Assembly: GCA_012520195.1 (NCBI GenBank) | Contig: JAAYOS010000136.1 | Span: 1 to 44,032, forward strand | Reading direction: 5' to 3' | Length of the DNA: 44,032 nt | Source: Clostridiales bacterium | Lineage (GTDB): Bacteria > Bacillota > Clostridia > Oscillospirales > JAAYOS01 | Shown here: positions 24,713 through 35,658 of the stretch, one piece after another | How positions within the stretch are numbered: the first letter of the stretch is position 1 | Layout: each line of letters starts with the position of its first letter | The notes under the pieces: model-generated | The model's database searches: none | What the model was told of the DNA's origin: nothing | The model's input: the letters and a program-made list of their open reading frames with translations, nothing else | Position numbers and translations under genes: made by a program

Positions 24713-26011
24713 TTATGTTAGGTTCAATATCGCACTAAACGTGAAAACTCCGTCTTCATATTCTGCTTTTACACTGCCAGCATAATTCTCAACTGCGTTC
24801 AGGATACTCTTCATGCCGATGCCGTGTCTGTCCTTATAGACCTTAGTGGTGGGAAAGCCGTCACCCCTCTTCTTTCTTTCGGGTGAGCTGTTAACGATCT
24901 TAATATAAAGAATTCCTTCATTCTGCACTGCCCTCGTATAGATAAACCGCTTGCCCTCCTCGACCCCTTCACAGGCCTCGATTGCGTTATCCAGAGCATT
25001 CGAAAATATGGTGCAGATGTCGACGGGACTAACGGGAATATTCTTATCCATATCGAGAGTTGTCTTGATATCGATCCCGCACTCCTTCGCCTTTACAGTT
25101 TTAGAATATATGACCGTATCAAGGATCGTGTTACCAAAAATAGTGCTTGCGTAGTATTCATCGATTTTTTCTTCAAGCTCCCCTATATATTTGGCAGCAT
25201 CCTCATTGTTCTCACTAATCATACCTTTTACTACAGTAATATGGTTGTTTATGTCGTGCCACATATTTCGTATCTGATTCTTCATGGAAACAATCTCGTT
25301 ATACTTGTTCTTCGAATACTCTATGTTTTGTACAATCAGCGACTGCTCCTTCTCGATTCTTGCAAACTTTGCTGATTTGAGAAACAGTGTATAGATAATA
25401 ATGTTCGTAAATAACAGACCAATACTTATGAAAAAGTTAGATACTGCAATTTGACTGTCGTCTAGCCGGCCCCTCATTATAAGTGAGATCATCGTGAAGA
25501 GGGAGACTAGCGAAATTAAGATAAGCGCCAAAAAGTCCTTTGTCATAAGCCGGTTCTGACTTCTTTTCTGTGTTTGCTGAATACCCTTGAATACTGCAAA
25601 TTGAACTGCTTTGGCGTATATAATATATGGTATATTGTATGCAGCGGTCTCAGTCAGCTCGTCGACGGAGACATCTGTCAACAGATTTACCGAAAAGAAG
25701 ACAATGAGTTCACTGGCTATAACAAATAGGATATATATAACCGCACTCAAAAAAATAGCATGCCTTCCTCCTCTGTAAATCAACTGACTCAGAGTAATTA
25801 TCAAAACTGCGGCAACGATGGAATTAATGTTGTACTCAGGCAGATAGCTCGATATCAGCATGAGGACCATATATACCAATGCTCCGATAGCGACTCTAGC
25901 TAATCCCACCTTGCGTCTATAGAAGGCATCAAAGTAGTCGAACAGTATGTACAAATCCACTGCAACAGTTAAGACTTTGGTGATGCCAACAATCAGTTCC
26001 TCTTTATACAT
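24713..26011 (-). CDS. agrC: AgrC-type sensor histidine kinase (GHKL)
   Basis: A 432-residue kinase with about six or seven N-terminal membrane helices (residues 8-212), a linker coiled coil, the short H-box with H252 in MWHDINNHITVVKG, and a GHKL ATPase with N-box FSNALDNAIEAC (336-347) and G-box HGIGMKSI (396-403). AgrC-type kinases sense the cyclic peptide through their membrane domain; this one has no other sensor domain. It lies downstream of the LytTR regulator and upstream of agrD. The order agrA-agrC-agrD-agrB is the reverse of the staphylococcal agrBDCA. Confidence 0.93.
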   Translation of the reverse strand: MYKEELIVGITKVLTVAVDLYILFDYFDAFYRRKVGLARVAIGALVYMVLMLISSYLPEYNINSIVAAVLIITLSQLIYRGGRHAIFLSAVIYILFVIASELIVFFSVNLLTDVSVDELTETAAYNIPYIIYAKAVQFAVFKGIQQTQKRSQNRLMTKDFLALILISLVSLFTMISLIMRGRLDDSQIAVSNFFISIGLLFTNIIIYTLFLKSAKFARIEKEQSLIVQNIEYSKNKYNEIVSMKNQIRNMWHDINNHITVVKGMISENNEDAAKYIGELEEKIDEYYASTIFGNTILDTVIYSKTVKAKECGIDIKTTLDMDKNIPVSPVDICTIFSNALDNAIEACEGVEEGKRFIYTRAVQNEGILYIKIVNSSPERKKRGDGFPTTKVYKDRHGIGMKSILNAVENYAGSVKAEYEDGVFTFSAILNLT

Positions 26012-26046
26012 GTTTCCTCCTCACAGACTAAAGTTATCCGAGCAGC

Positions 26047-26802
26047 CTACGGAAAGACCAAGTATGTTCTCTTATCTAGGCTCTTCATAACTACTTCGTA
26101 AACCGACTTTACCCTGTCCCTGGAGATGTATATTTTTTCACCGGTGACCAACTCCAAACATTTGTCCCGATTCTCTTCAATTATTCTTTTTATATGTATG
26201 GAATTTACCAAGTAGGAGATATGGGGTCTGACAAAATCATATTCTGCGAACCTGTTTTCTGCAGTTTTTATGGGAGTACGAAGTTTCTCAGTCATTACTT
26301 CACCTGTCTCCCTGTCAAAATAGTACAGATCGGTGTAGCGCTGATTCTTTTTTAGATACAGGATATCGCGGATGTCAAACACATGCAATCCACTCATTGT
26401 CTGAATAGTAACGGGATTGCGTTCCTCCCTTACTTTATTGACTGCACGCCCAAATACTTTTCGTAGCTTCTCTTCTTCTATTGGTTTCGTCAGATAGTAA
26501 AACGCCTGTACACTATATCCATCTTCCCAGAGTTCCCTGATGGCGGTGAAGAATATGATGACTACTGATTTATCAGTTTTGCGAATCTGCTTTGCAGTTT
26601 CATAGCCGCTTAGCCCGGAGGGCATCATCTGATCAAGAAAGATAATGTGGAAACCCTCGTTGAGCGACTGCAGCAGAGCCTCCCCGCTTTCAAATTCGCG
26701 AATAATGATATTCTCATCAATTACATTTTCCAAGTAATCAATATTATGTCTAATTACCTGCCTATGATGGCGCTCATCATCCACTATGGCTACACGGATC
26801 AT
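26047..26802 (-). CDS. agrA: LytTR-family response regulator (AgrA-type)
   Basis: A 251-residue regulator. The receiver has VDDE, phospho-acceptor D57 in IIFLDQMMP and K108 in YYLTKPIEEE. The C-terminal LytTR DNA-binding domain (about 130-245) has IRDILYLKKNQRYTDLYY and FVRPHISYLVNSIHIKRI. This pairing with a GHKL kinase and AgrBD identifies it as AgrA-like. A good promoter lies 42 bases upstream. It probably controls the agrDB region in the gap 24541-24712. Confidence 0.92.
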   Translation of the reverse strand: MIRVAIVDDERHHRQVIRHNIDYLENVIDENIIIREFESGEALLQSLNEGFHIIFLDQMMPSGLSGYETAKQIRKTDKSVVIIFFTAIRELWEDGYSVQAFYYLTKPIEEEKLRKVFGRAVNKVREERNPVTIQTMSGLHVFDIRDILYLKKNQRYTDLYYFDRETGEVMTEKLRTPIKTAENRFAEYDFVRPHISYLVNSIHIKRIIEENRDKCLELVTGEKIYISRDRVKSVYEVVMKSLDKRTYLVFP

Positions 26803-26844
26803 GTCAATATCACAACCTTCGCAAATACTCTGGCAACAAACTAT

Positions 26845-26872
26845 ATTATATCAATTTCCCCGGTAATTACAA
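26845..26872 (-). promoter_or_regulatory. agrAC promoter, extended -10
   Basis: Minus-strand TTGTAA (26872-26867), 16-base spacer, TATAAT (26850-26845) with TGA directly before it (extended -10). It is separated by about 42 bases from the agrA start and preceded by the tRNA terminator. Confidence 0.8.
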
Positions 26873-26876
26873 ATAG

Positions 26877-26910
26877 AATTATCCCGGTATCGTTGGATAC
26901 CGGGATAATT
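26877..26910 (-). terminator. Strong hairpin after tRNA-Thr
   Basis: Perfect 15-base-pair arms, AATTATCCCGGTATC and GATACCGGGATAATT, loop GTTG (plus-strand reading). It has no long T-tract, but position and strength suit a terminator separating the tRNA operon from agrAC. Confidence 0.8.
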
Positions 26911-26912
26911 TG

Positions 26913-26988
<76 letters not shown>

Positions 26989-26991
26989 AAA

Positions 26992-27068
26992 TGGCGACCC
27001 GGAAGGGACTCGAACCCTCGGCCTCTAGCGTGACAGGCTAGCGTTCTAACCAACTGAACTACCGGGCC
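26992..27068 (-). tRNA. tRNA-Asp (GTC)
   Basis: Acceptor GGCCCGG / CCGGGTC, D-arm with GTTCAGTTGGTTAGAAC, anticodon loop CTGTCAC (anticodon GTC), T-loop GAGGGTTCGAGTCCCTT and encoded CCA. It is separated by three bases from tRNA-Thr and tRNA-Trp. Confidence 0.96.
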
Positions 27069-27071
27069 ATA

Positions 27072-27147
27072 TGGCAGGGGCAGAAGGATTCGAACCCTCG
27101 GCACGCGGTTTTGGAGACCGCTGCTCTACCAACTGAGCTATGCCCCT
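27072..27147 (-). tRNA. tRNA-Trp (CCA)
   Basis: Acceptor AGGGGCA / TGCCCCT, anticodon loop CTCCAAA (anticodon CCA), T-loop GAGGGTTCGAATCCTTC and encoded CCA end. It is first in the tRNA operon, about 30 bases after a consensus promoter. Confidence 0.96.
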
Positions 27148-27182
27148 ATTTTCGTGTCGGATCATACACCCGACGATTTTTA

Positions 27183-27211
27183 AGTATAATATACCGTAAC
27201 CACTTTGTCAA
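27183..27211 (-). promoter_or_regulatory. tRNA operon promoter
   Basis: Minus-strand TTGACA (27211-27206), 17 bases, TATACT (27188-27183): near-consensus sigma-A promoter placed to transcribe tRNA-Trp, -Asp and -Thr. Confidence 0.92.
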
Positions 27212-27294
27212 CTGTTTTTCGCTCAAATGTGGCCCCCTCTAAGCGATAAGCTTATCAGAAAGTTTTCCCAACTTGTGTTTTAACACATAGTTTA

Positions 27295-27353
27295 ACAGGG
27301 CGTTTCAAAACGACATTAGCCATAAGAGACACAGGTCACATGAAACGCCCTGT
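27295..27353 (-). repeat. 13-base inverted repeat after tuf
   Basis: Perfect arms ACAGGGCGTTTCA (27295-27307) and TGAAACGCCCTGT (27341-27353) enclose 33 bases. It begins 38 bases after the tuf stop and is followed on minus by GTTAAAC, not a T-tract. It probably ends or stabilises the str operon mRNA. Confidence 0.6.
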
Positions 27354-27390
27354 ACTAGTTAAAATTTGTTAGCTACTTCCTGATAATCGA

Positions 27391-28590
<1,200 letters not shown>

Positions 28591-28646
28591 GATTGGTAAA
28601 CCTCCTTATACCAATTAACATTCATAATCATTTCGAGCATGCAAAT

Positions 28647-28675
28647 ATTGTACAGTAAACATTGATAATTTGCAA
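28647..28675 (-). promoter_or_regulatory. tuf promoter
   Basis: Minus-strand TTGCAA (28675-28670), 17 bases, TACAAT (28652-28647), with a leader of about 50 bases and RBS AAGGAGG before the EF-Tu ATG. Allows tuf expression independent of fusA. Confidence 0.8.
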
Positions 28676-28732
28676 TAGGAATTTACTATTGCAGAGCCTT
28701 TAGAGCTCTTTTTGTGCGTATAATCCGCCGAT

Positions 28733-30802
28733 TTAATGGCCAGTCACTATACTTTCCTGAATGTTCTTGGGCAATTGCTCATAGTGACTTGGCTCCATGG
28801 AGTACTGACCGCGTCCCTGTGTTCTGGACCGAAGATCTGTGGCGTATCCAAACATTTCGCTTAGAGGTACTGATGCCTCAATCTTCTGTGCACCCGGTAG
28901 GGCAGTCATTCCGTTCACCTGGCCGCGTCTCGAGTTGATGTCTCCGATTACGTCTCCCATGTAGGTCTCGGGGACTGTTACGACAACCCGCATTATCGGC
29001 TCAAGCAGCACCGGATCTGCCTTCTTGCAGGCCTCCTTGAAGGCCATTGATGCGGCAATCCTAAATGCCATCTCAGATGAGTCCACCTCGTGGTAGGAGC
29101 CGTCGTATAAGGTAACTTTAACGTCTACGACATTGTATCCGGCCAGGATACCTGAGAGCATTGCCCCCTGGATTCCCTGATCAACTGCCGAGATATATTC
29201 CTTAGGAATAGCTCCTCCAACGATCTTGCTGACGAACTCGTATCCCTTGCCGGTCTCATTAGGCTCAACCAGTATCTTAACATGACCGTACTGGCCCTTA
29301 CCTCCGGACTGTCTGACGTACCTGTGGTCGACATCGGCAGATTTTCTTATAGTCTCCTTGTAGGCGACCTGCGGTCTGCCGACATTTGCTTCCACCTTGA
29401 ACTCTCTAAGAAGCCTGTCTACGATTATTTCCAGATGAAGTTCACCCATTCCGGCGATAATCGTTTGACCTGTCTCCTCGTCGGTGTATGCCTTAAAGGT
29501 CGGGTCTTCTTCTGCAAGCTTCGAGAGAGCTAATGACATCTTCTCCTGACCTGCTTTGGTCTTAGGCTCTATGGCCACTCTAATAACGGGTTCGGGGAAC
29601 TCCATCGATTCAAGTATAATCTGATTGTCTGCGTCGCAGAGAGTATCTCCTGTTGTCGTATTTTTCAATCCGACTGCCGCCACGATCTCTCCCGCATAAG
29701 CGGTTTCGACATCCTCACGGTGGTTTGCGTGCATTCTGAGCAGGCGGCCAATACGCTCTCTTGAACCCTTTGTTGAGTTGTATACACTAGAACCTGCCGT
29801 GATCATGCCCGAGTAGATGCGTATAAAGCTGAGCCTTCCTACATACGGATCGGTTGCAACTTTAAACGCCAGAGCCGAAAAAGGCGCATTGTCGTCGGAC
29901 GGACGGGTATCTTCCTCGCCTGTCTTCGGGTTAGTGCCGCGAATGTCTTCAACATCTGTTGGGGCGGGCATGTACTCTACTATGGCGTCCAGAAGGTTCT
30001 GAACTCCCTTATTGCGGTATGCAGTTCCACAGAGCACGGGAACAATTTTGTTCTCGAGGGTCGCTCTGCGAATAACCTTCTTAATCTCGGATGCAGTAAG
30101 CTCCTCACCCATAAGGTACTTATCGGTAAGATCCTCATCTAGTTCGGAGACTGCTTCAATTAGCTTCTCTCTCCACTCCTCGGTGAGGTCTATCATGTCC
30201 TCCGGAACCTCTTCTTCGTGGATCTCCATTCCGAGGTTATCATATGTGATATAAGCCTTTTTACCGATAAGGTCTATCACACCCTTGAATGAGTCCTCAC
30301 TACCTATGGGGATTTGAACGGGAACCGCATTCGCATGGAGCCTATCACGCATCATTTCGACTACATTATAGAAGTCGGCACCTACAATATCCATTTTGTT
30401 TACAAAGGCCATTCTGGGAACACTGTAGTGGTCCGCCTGACGCCATACCGTTTCGGACTGCGGTTCTACGCCTCCCTTTGCACAGAAAACAGTCACCGCC
30501 CCGTCAAGAACACGCAGTGATCTCTCCACTTCAACAGTGAAGTCCACATGTCCCGGTGTGTCGATGATGTTGATTCTGTGTTCCTTCCAAAAACAGGTGG
30601 TTGCAGCGGAAGTTATTGTTATTCCGCGCTCCTGTTCCTGCTCCATCCAGTCCATGGTAGCTGTACCCTCGTGGGTCTCACCCAACTTGTAATTCTTCCC
30701 AGTGTAGAAAAGAATTCTCTCTGTAGTTGTGGTTTTACCTGCGTCAATATGGGCCATGATACCTATGTTTCTGGTTAGATTTAGTGGGAAATCCCTGGGC
30801 AT
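28733..30802 (-). CDS. fusA: Elongation factor G
   Basis: A 689-residue translocase GTPase with GHIDAGKT-type P-loop ([15 protein letters not shown]), switch [15 protein letters not shown] and the domain IV/V region ([20 protein letters not shown]). It drives tRNA-mRNA translocation and, with RRF, ribosome recycling. It lies 66 bases after rpsG and 142 bases before tuf, the standard str order. Confidence 0.98.
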   Translation of the reverse strand: MPRDFPLNLTRNIGIMAHIDAGKTTTTERILFYTGKNYKLGETHEGTATMDWMEQEQERGITITSAATTCFWKEHRINIIDTPGHVDFTVEVERSLRVLDGAVTVFCAKGGVEPQSETVWRQADHYSVPRMAFVNKMDIVGADFYNVVEMMRDRLHANAVPVQIPIGSEDSFKGVIDLIGKKAYITYDNLGMEIHEEEVPEDMIDLTEEWREKLIEAVSELDEDLTDKYLMGEELTASEIKKVIRRATLENKIVPVLCGTAYRNKGVQNLLDAIVEYMPAPTDVEDIRGTNPKTGEEDTRPSDDNAPFSALAFKVATDPYVGRLSFIRIYSGMITAGSSVYNSTKGSRERIGRLLRMHANHREDVETAYAGEIVAAVGLKNTTTGDTLCDADNQIILESMEFPEPVIRVAIEPKTKAGQEKMSLALSKLAEEDPTFKAYTDEETGQTIIAGMGELHLEIIVDRLLREFKVEANVGRPQVAYKETIRKSADVDHRYVRQSGGKGQYGHVKILVEPNETGKGYEFVSKIVGGAIPKEYISAVDQGIQGAMLSGILAGYNVVDVKVTLYDGSYHEVDSSEMAFRIAASMAFKEACKKADPVLLEPIMRVVVTVPETYMGDVIGDINSRRGQVNGMTALPGAQKIEASVPLSEMFGYATDLRSRTQGRGQYSMEPSHYEQLPKNIQESIVTGH

Positions 30803-30868
30803 CCATTTACTCCTTTCAGGCGACTGACAAAACCGCCAATCGCTGAACCATGTCTCATTGTTAAAATC

Positions 30869-31339
30869 TTACCAACGATAGTGTGCAAATGCCTTGTTAG
30901 CTTCCGCCATACGATGCGTTTCTTCGCGTCTCTTGACTGAGTTACCAAGGTTGTTTGTTGCATCCAAAATCTCGTTGGCTAAACGTTCTCTCATAGTCTT
31001 CTCACTTCTCTGGCGAGCATACATAGTCAGCCAGCGAAGCCCTAATGTCTGACGGCGTTCAGGCCGCACTTCAACGGGCACCTGATAGGTGGATCCACCG
31101 ACACGGCGTGATTTGACCTCAAGGACAGGCATAATATTCTCAAGAGCTTGTTCAAAAGTCTCCAATGGATCCTTGCCTGCTTTTTCCCTGACTATGTCAA
31201 ATGCACCGTATACGATCTTCTGTGCTACGCCTTTTTTGCCGTCTAGCATAATGCTGTTAACTAGCTTTGTAACAAGCTTTGAGTTGTAGATCGGGTCCGG
31301 AAGTACATCTCGTTTAGGAACAAATCCTCTTCTGGGCAC
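30869..31339 (-). CDS. rpsG: 30S ribosomal protein S7
   Basis: A 156-residue S7 that starts [16 protein letters not shown] from a GTG with GGAGG upstream, and contains the conserved [16 protein letters not shown] and [20 protein letters not shown] regions. S7 nucleates assembly of the 30S head and, in other bacteria, represses the str operon. The 160-base gap from rpsL holds an inverted repeat at 31454-31473. Confidence 0.98.
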   Translation of the reverse strand: MPRRGFVPKRDVLPDPIYNSKLVTKLVNSIMLDGKKGVAQKIVYGAFDIVREKAGKDPLETFEQALENIMPVLEVKSRRVGGSTYQVPVEVRPERRQTLGLRWLTMYARQRSEKTMRERLANEILDATNNLGNSVKRREETHRMAEANKAFAHYRW

Positions 31340-31453
31340 TTACCTTCCCTCCTTCATTAGAAAATGATTTCAACGGTACTCGAAAGTGTTAACATCTTTC
31401 GTAAAGCTTGCCCCGAGGATTATACACATCAATTATATATATAAACCGTCAGG

Positions 31454-31473
31454 GCAAAACCATTTGGTTTTGC
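31454..31473 (-). repeat. Hairpin in the rpsL-rpsG gap
   Basis: Perfect eight-base arms GCAAAACC and GGTTTTGC with loop ATTT (plus-strand reading). No T-tract follows on either strand. Its location between rpsL and rpsG, where S7 autoregulation acts in enterobacteria, is notable but its function is unknown. Confidence 0.6.
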
Positions 31474-31499
31474 ATCACGATATTATTGCTACTACTTTC

Positions 31500-31910
31500 C
31501 TACTTCGGGCGCTTTGCTCCGTATTTGCTACGCGCCTGTCTGCGGTCGGTTACACCCTGTGTATCCAATGTTCCGCGGACGATGTGGTAACGGGTACCGG
31601 GAAGGTCTTTAATACGACCGCCTCTAATCATTACCACGGAGTGCTCCTGCAGGTTGTGCCCTTCACCAGGAATGTATGCTGTGACCTCAATACCATTCGA
31701 TAGCCTTACACGCGCAACTTTTCTAAGTGCTGAGTTGGGCTTCTTTGGTGTCAGAGTTCTAACGGATGTGCATACACCGCGCTTTTGGGGAGAAGGATAA
31801 TCGGTCTGTTTATTGCGAATTGTGTTTACACCCTTCTGCAGCGCAGGTGCAGATGATTTGTAGGTCACCTTTTTTCTTCCCTTGCGAACGAGCTGGTTAA
31901 ATGTTGGCAT
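31500..31910 (-). CDS. rpsL: 30S ribosomal protein S12
   Basis: A 136-residue S12 starting [15 protein letters not shown], with [15 protein letters not shown] and [13 protein letters not shown]. The lysines usually mutated in streptomycin resistance (KPNSALRK and GGRIKD) are wild-type. S12 contributes to decoding accuracy. It is first in the str operon behind its own consensus promoter, directly after rpoC. The L7Ae-like gene often found between rpoC and rpsL is absent. Confidence 0.98.
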   Translation of the reverse strand: MPTFNQLVRKGRKKVTYKSSAPALQKGVNTIRNKQTDYPSPQKRGVCTSVRTLTPKKPNSALRKVARVRLSNGIEVTAYIPGEGHNLQEHSVVMIRGGRIKDLPGTRYHIVRGTLDTQGVTDRRQARSKYGAKRPK

Positions 31911-31960
31911 TATTTTCCTCCTTTCCTTTGTGATGGCCGCCTATTATTCGGCAAGCTCTA

Positions 31961-31989
31961 ATTATAACATTCGGTAAATCTAAAGTCAA
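31961..31989 (-). promoter_or_regulatory. rpsL (str operon) promoter
   Basis: Minus-strand TTGACT (31989-31984), 17-base spacer, TATAAT (31966-31961), starting only about 13 bases after the rpoC stop, with RBS AAAGGAGG ahead of rpsL. Read-through from rpoC is possible as no terminator is visible. Confidence 0.88.
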
Positions 31990-32001
31990 CCGAAAGTCTT
32001 T

Positions 32002-35000
32002 CTAATTGTAAATTTCCGCTGTTGGCAGACCAAGCTCTACTATACCGGAGCGGTCATCCTCTTGCTCGTAATCATCAGCATCAAAGTCGATATCTGTTTC
32101 GAAAACATCGTCCAGTTCGACCTCAGTATCGGGTCTCTCAACTTCCATTGTGAAGTTTCTATACATCTCCATACCGGAGCCCGCAGGTATGAGTTTACCA
32201 ATAATAACATTTTCCTTCAGTCCTACCAGGCGGTCAACCTTTCCTTTGATTGCTGCATCGGTGAGAACTCTTGTCGTCTCCTGGAAGGATGCTGCCGACA
32301 GGAATGAGTCGGTAGATAGGGATGCTTTGGTTATACCCATCAGCACAGGTGTTGCTGTGGCGAGCTTTAGATCTGCCTCTCCATTATCTATGCGCTCCTG
32401 GATACTGGCGTTCTCGTCCTCGAATTCGAACACATCCACAAAGGAACCAATTAGGAGATCTGTGTCACCGGGATCGTCAACCTTAACTCTACGCATCATC
32501 TGACGGACAATGACTTCGATATGACGATCGTTGATATCGACGCCCTGCTGGCGGTAAACACGCTGAACCTCACGAATGAGGTAGTTGTGTACCGCAGAGT
32601 CCCCCTTGATCCGGAGGATATCGTGTGGATTGAGAGCTCCTTCGGTCAGCTCCTCGCCTTCCTCTACAATTTGACCTTCGCGGACCTTCATTGTAGAGCC
32701 GAAGGGTATCCTGATGCTTACTGATTCACCTGTTTCAGGATCTGTTATTGAAAGACTGCGATGTCCTGCACGTTTGGGTTCCTCTCTACGCACAATACCG
32801 CCCATCTCGGCCATAACTGCCAATTTCTTTGGCTTACGTGCTTCGAAAAGCTCCTCAACACGTGGGAGACCCTGAGTGATATCGTCTCCTGCGACACCGC
32901 CGGTGTGGAACGTACGCATCGTCAGCTGGGTTCCCGGCTCACCTATCGACTGAGCAGCGATGATTCCGACTGCCTCGCCAACATTTACCGGTGAGTTGGT
33001 TGCAAGGTTGGATCCGTAGCATCTGGCACATACTCCATGTCTTGCACGACACTTGAGGACCGAGCGTATTCTCGCTTCCTTTACACCTGCTTTGAGAACT
33101 CTTCTGACGTCCTCTTCGCTTATAAGCTGCCCAGCAGGCACAAGCTCGTTGCCCTCGCTGTCAATAATGCTATCAGCAGCATATCTGCCGCGCAATCTGT
33201 CGCCTAAGTGTTCAATAACTTGGTTTCCGTCTGTTATATCGCGGACCCAGATGCCATCCTCTGTCCCACAGTCCTCCTCACGGATAATAACATCCTGTGA
33301 TACGTCAACCAGCCTACGAGTGAGGTAACCGGAGTCAGCCGTACGTAGTGCTGTATCGGCAAGGCCCTTTCTCGCGCCACGGGAGGAAATGAAGTACTCG
33401 AGCACAGACAGACCTTCGCGGAAGTTTGAACGTATAGGAATCTCTATAGTCTTACCGGATGTGTCCGCCATTAAACCACGCATACCTGCGAGCTGACGAA
33501 TCTGGTTCATAGATCCACGCGCTCCGGAGTTTGCCATCATATAGATCGGGTTAAAAGGATCCAAGCTATCCTGCAGTGCTCTCGTAACATCCTTAGTTGT
33601 CTGATCCCAGGACTCGATTATCAGACGGCGGCGTTCCTCGGCCGTAATGAACCCCATCTTGTAGTTTTGCTCAATTTCATCTATTTTCTCTTCAGTTTCT
33701 GCAATCAGAACCTTTTTCTCATCGGGCACTGCCATGTCCGTAATGGAGACGGTAATCGCACCAATAGTTGAGTAATGGAATCCTAAGTCCTTGATTTTGT
33801 CAAGCAAAACTGCGGTCTCGGTAAATCCGTGCTTTTCGATGCAGGATTCAATAATCTTTCCGAGTTCGCCTCTCTTACATACAAATGATACTTCCAGATC
33901 GAACATTGTCTCGGGGTCTGATCTATCTACAAATCCCAGGTCCTGCGGGATTGCTTCGTTAAAGATAATACGCCCTACAGTAGCATTAACGACCTTGCTT
34001 CTGATAACCCCGTCGACTTCCCTCTTCATAAGGACCTTGATCGGTGAATGGATCTCAACATCACCTGTCTGGTATGCAATCAGTGCCTCTTCAGGGCTCG
34101 AAAAAGCTTTTCCAGCTCCAAGCCCTTCCCGCTCGATAGTCAGGTAATATGCTCCAAGAACCATGTCCTGAGTAGGAACGGTTACCGGACGTCCATCCTG
34201 CGGACGAAGTAGGTTATTTGCCGACAGCATGAGGAAACGGGCCTCTGCCTGCGCCTCCGCAGATAGCGGGACGTGAACTGCCATCTGGTCGCCGTCAAAG
34301 TCGGCGTTGTATGCGGTACAAACAAGCGGATGGAGCTTAAGCGCTCTTCCCTCAACCAGTACCGGTTCAAATGCTTGAATACCGAGTCTATGAAGTGTTG
34401 GTGCACGGTTGAGAAGCACAGGATGCTCCGAAATGATCTCGTCTAAAGCGTCCCACACTTCGTTGCGAGTCCTTTCAACCATCTTCTTTGCACTCTTGAT
34501 ATTGTTGGCAAGCCCATCCTCAACAAGTTTTTTCATTACAAAGGGCTTAAACAGCTCAATCGCCATTTCTTTGGGCAGACCGCACTGATATATCTTCAGC
34601 TCGGGTCCAACAACGATAACACTTCTGCCTGAGTAGTCAACGCGTTTTCCAAGAAGGTTTTGACGGAAGCGGCCCTGCTTACCCTTGAGCATGTCAGATA
34701 GGGATTTCAGAGGTCTGTTGTTCGGACCGGTCACAGCTCTTCCTCTGCGACCGTTGTCTATCAGTGAGTCAACGGATTCCTGCAGCATGCGCTTTTCGTT
34801 TCGAACGATTATGTCGGGCGCTCCGAGCTGCAGCAGCCTCTTCAGGCGGTTATTTCTGTTGATAACACGTCTGTAGAGATCATTCAGGTCCGACGTAGCA
34901 AAGCGACCACCATCAAGCTGTACCATTGGTCGAAGCTCCGGGGGTATTACCGGAATCGTATCCATTATCATCCACTCGGGGCGGTTGCCCGACTGGCGGA

Positions 35001-35643
35001 ATGCTTCGCATACCTCCAGGCGCTTGATTATACGCATCTTCTTCTGACCGGTGGCATCTTTCAGCTCGGCGCGAAGCTCGGCCGACATCGCATCCACGTC
35101 AATTTCACTCAGCAGTTCTTTTATAGCTTCGGCACCCATACCTGCTCTGAAGTCGTCCTCGTACTTCTCCAGCATGTCGCGGTACTCAGTCTCAGTTAGA
35201 ATCTGCTTTTTCATCAAAGGGGTGTCGCCTGCATCAATTACTATATAGCTTGCAAAGTAAAGCACTTTTTCCAGCAGACGGGGGGACATATCCAGAATTA
35301 GGCCAAGCCTTGAGGGGATCCCCTTGAAGTACCAAATGTGACTTACAGGCGCTGCTAGATCGATGTGTCCCATGCGCTCGCGGCGAACTTTGGACTTAGT
35401 GACCTCAACACCGCACCTGTCGCATATTTTCCCTTTATATCTAATCTTCTTATATTTTCCGCAGTGGCATTCCCAGTCCTTTGTGGGTCCAAATATCTTC
35501 TCACAGAAAAGACCGTCGCGTTCGGGCTTAAGGGTGCGGTAATTTATCGTCTCTGGCTTTTTTACCTCGCCGTGCGACCAGTTATGAATCATTTCGGGGG
35601 AGGCCAGGCCAATTCTTATAGCTTCAAAATCTGTATAGCTCAT
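32002..35643 (-). CDS. rpoC: RNA polymerase beta' subunit
   Basis: A 1213-residue beta' subunit. The zinc site uses C59, C61, C74 and C77; the catalytic Mg site is NADFDGDQ (446-453); the trigger loop region has [11 protein letters not shown]. There is no unusually large insertion. It starts 15 bases after the rpoB stop. The length and motifs are those of a normal Firmicutes beta'. Confidence 0.98.
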   Translation of the reverse strand: MSYTDFEAIRIGLASPEMIHNWSHGEVKKPETINYRTLKPERDGLFCEKIFGPTKDWECHCGKYKKIRYKGKICDRCGVEVTKSKVRRERMGHIDLAAPVSHIWYFKGIPSRLGLILDMSPRLLEKVLYFASYIVIDAGDTPLMKKQILTETEYRDMLEKYEDDFRAGMGAEAIKELLSEIDVDAMSAELRAELKDATGQKKMRIIKRLEVCEAFRQSGNRPEWMIMDTIPVIPPELRPMVQLDGGRFATSDLNDLYRRVINRNNRLKRLLQLGAPDIIVRNEKRMLQESVDSLIDNGRRGRAVTGPNNRPLKSLSDMLKGKQGRFRQNLLGKRVDYSGRSVIVVGPELKIYQCGLPKEMAIELFKPFVMKKLVEDGLANNIKSAKKMVERTRNEVWDALDEIISEHPVLLNRAPTLHRLGIQAFEPVLVEGRALKLHPLVCTAYNADFDGDQMAVHVPLSAEAQAEARFLMLSANNLLRPQDGRPVTVPTQDMVLGAYYLTIEREGLGAGKAFSSPEEALIAYQTGDVEIHSPIKVLMKREVDGVIRSKVVNATVGRIIFNEAIPQDLGFVDRSDPETMFDLEVSFVCKRGELGKIIESCIEKHGFTETAVLLDKIKDLGFHYSTIGAITVSITDMAVPDEKKVLIAETEEKIDEIEQNYKMGFITAEERRRLIIESWDQTTKDVTRALQDSLDPFNPIYMMANSGARGSMNQIRQLAGMRGLMADTSGKTIEIPIRSNFREGLSVLEYFISSRGARKGLADTALRTADSGYLTRRLVDVSQDVIIREEDCGTEDGIWVRDITDGNQVIEHLGDRLRGRYAADSIIDSEGNELVPAGQLISEEDVRRVLKAGVKEARIRSVLKCRARHGVCARCYGSNLATNSPVNVGEAVGIIAAQSIGEPGTQLTMRTFHTGGVAGDDITQGLPRVEELFEARKPKKLAVMAEMGGIVRREEPKRAGHRSLSITDPETGESVSIRIPFGSTMKVREGQIVEEGEELTEGALNPHDILRIKGDSAVHNYLIREVQRVYRQQGVDINDRHIEVIVRQMMRRVKVDDPGDTDLLIGSFVDVFEFEDENASIQERIDNGEADLKLATATPVLMGITKASLSTDSFLSAASFQETTRVLTDAAIKGKVDRLVGLKENVIIGKLIPAGSGMEMYRNFTMEVERPDTEVELDDVFETDIDFDADDYEQEDDRSGIVELGLPTAEIYN

Positions 35644-35658
35644 AGACGGCTCCTTTCA

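Noticed and set aside
27245-27256. GATAAGCTTATC palindrome near the tRNA promoter
   Set aside because: Too short and lacking supporting promoter overlap to be called an operator on its own.
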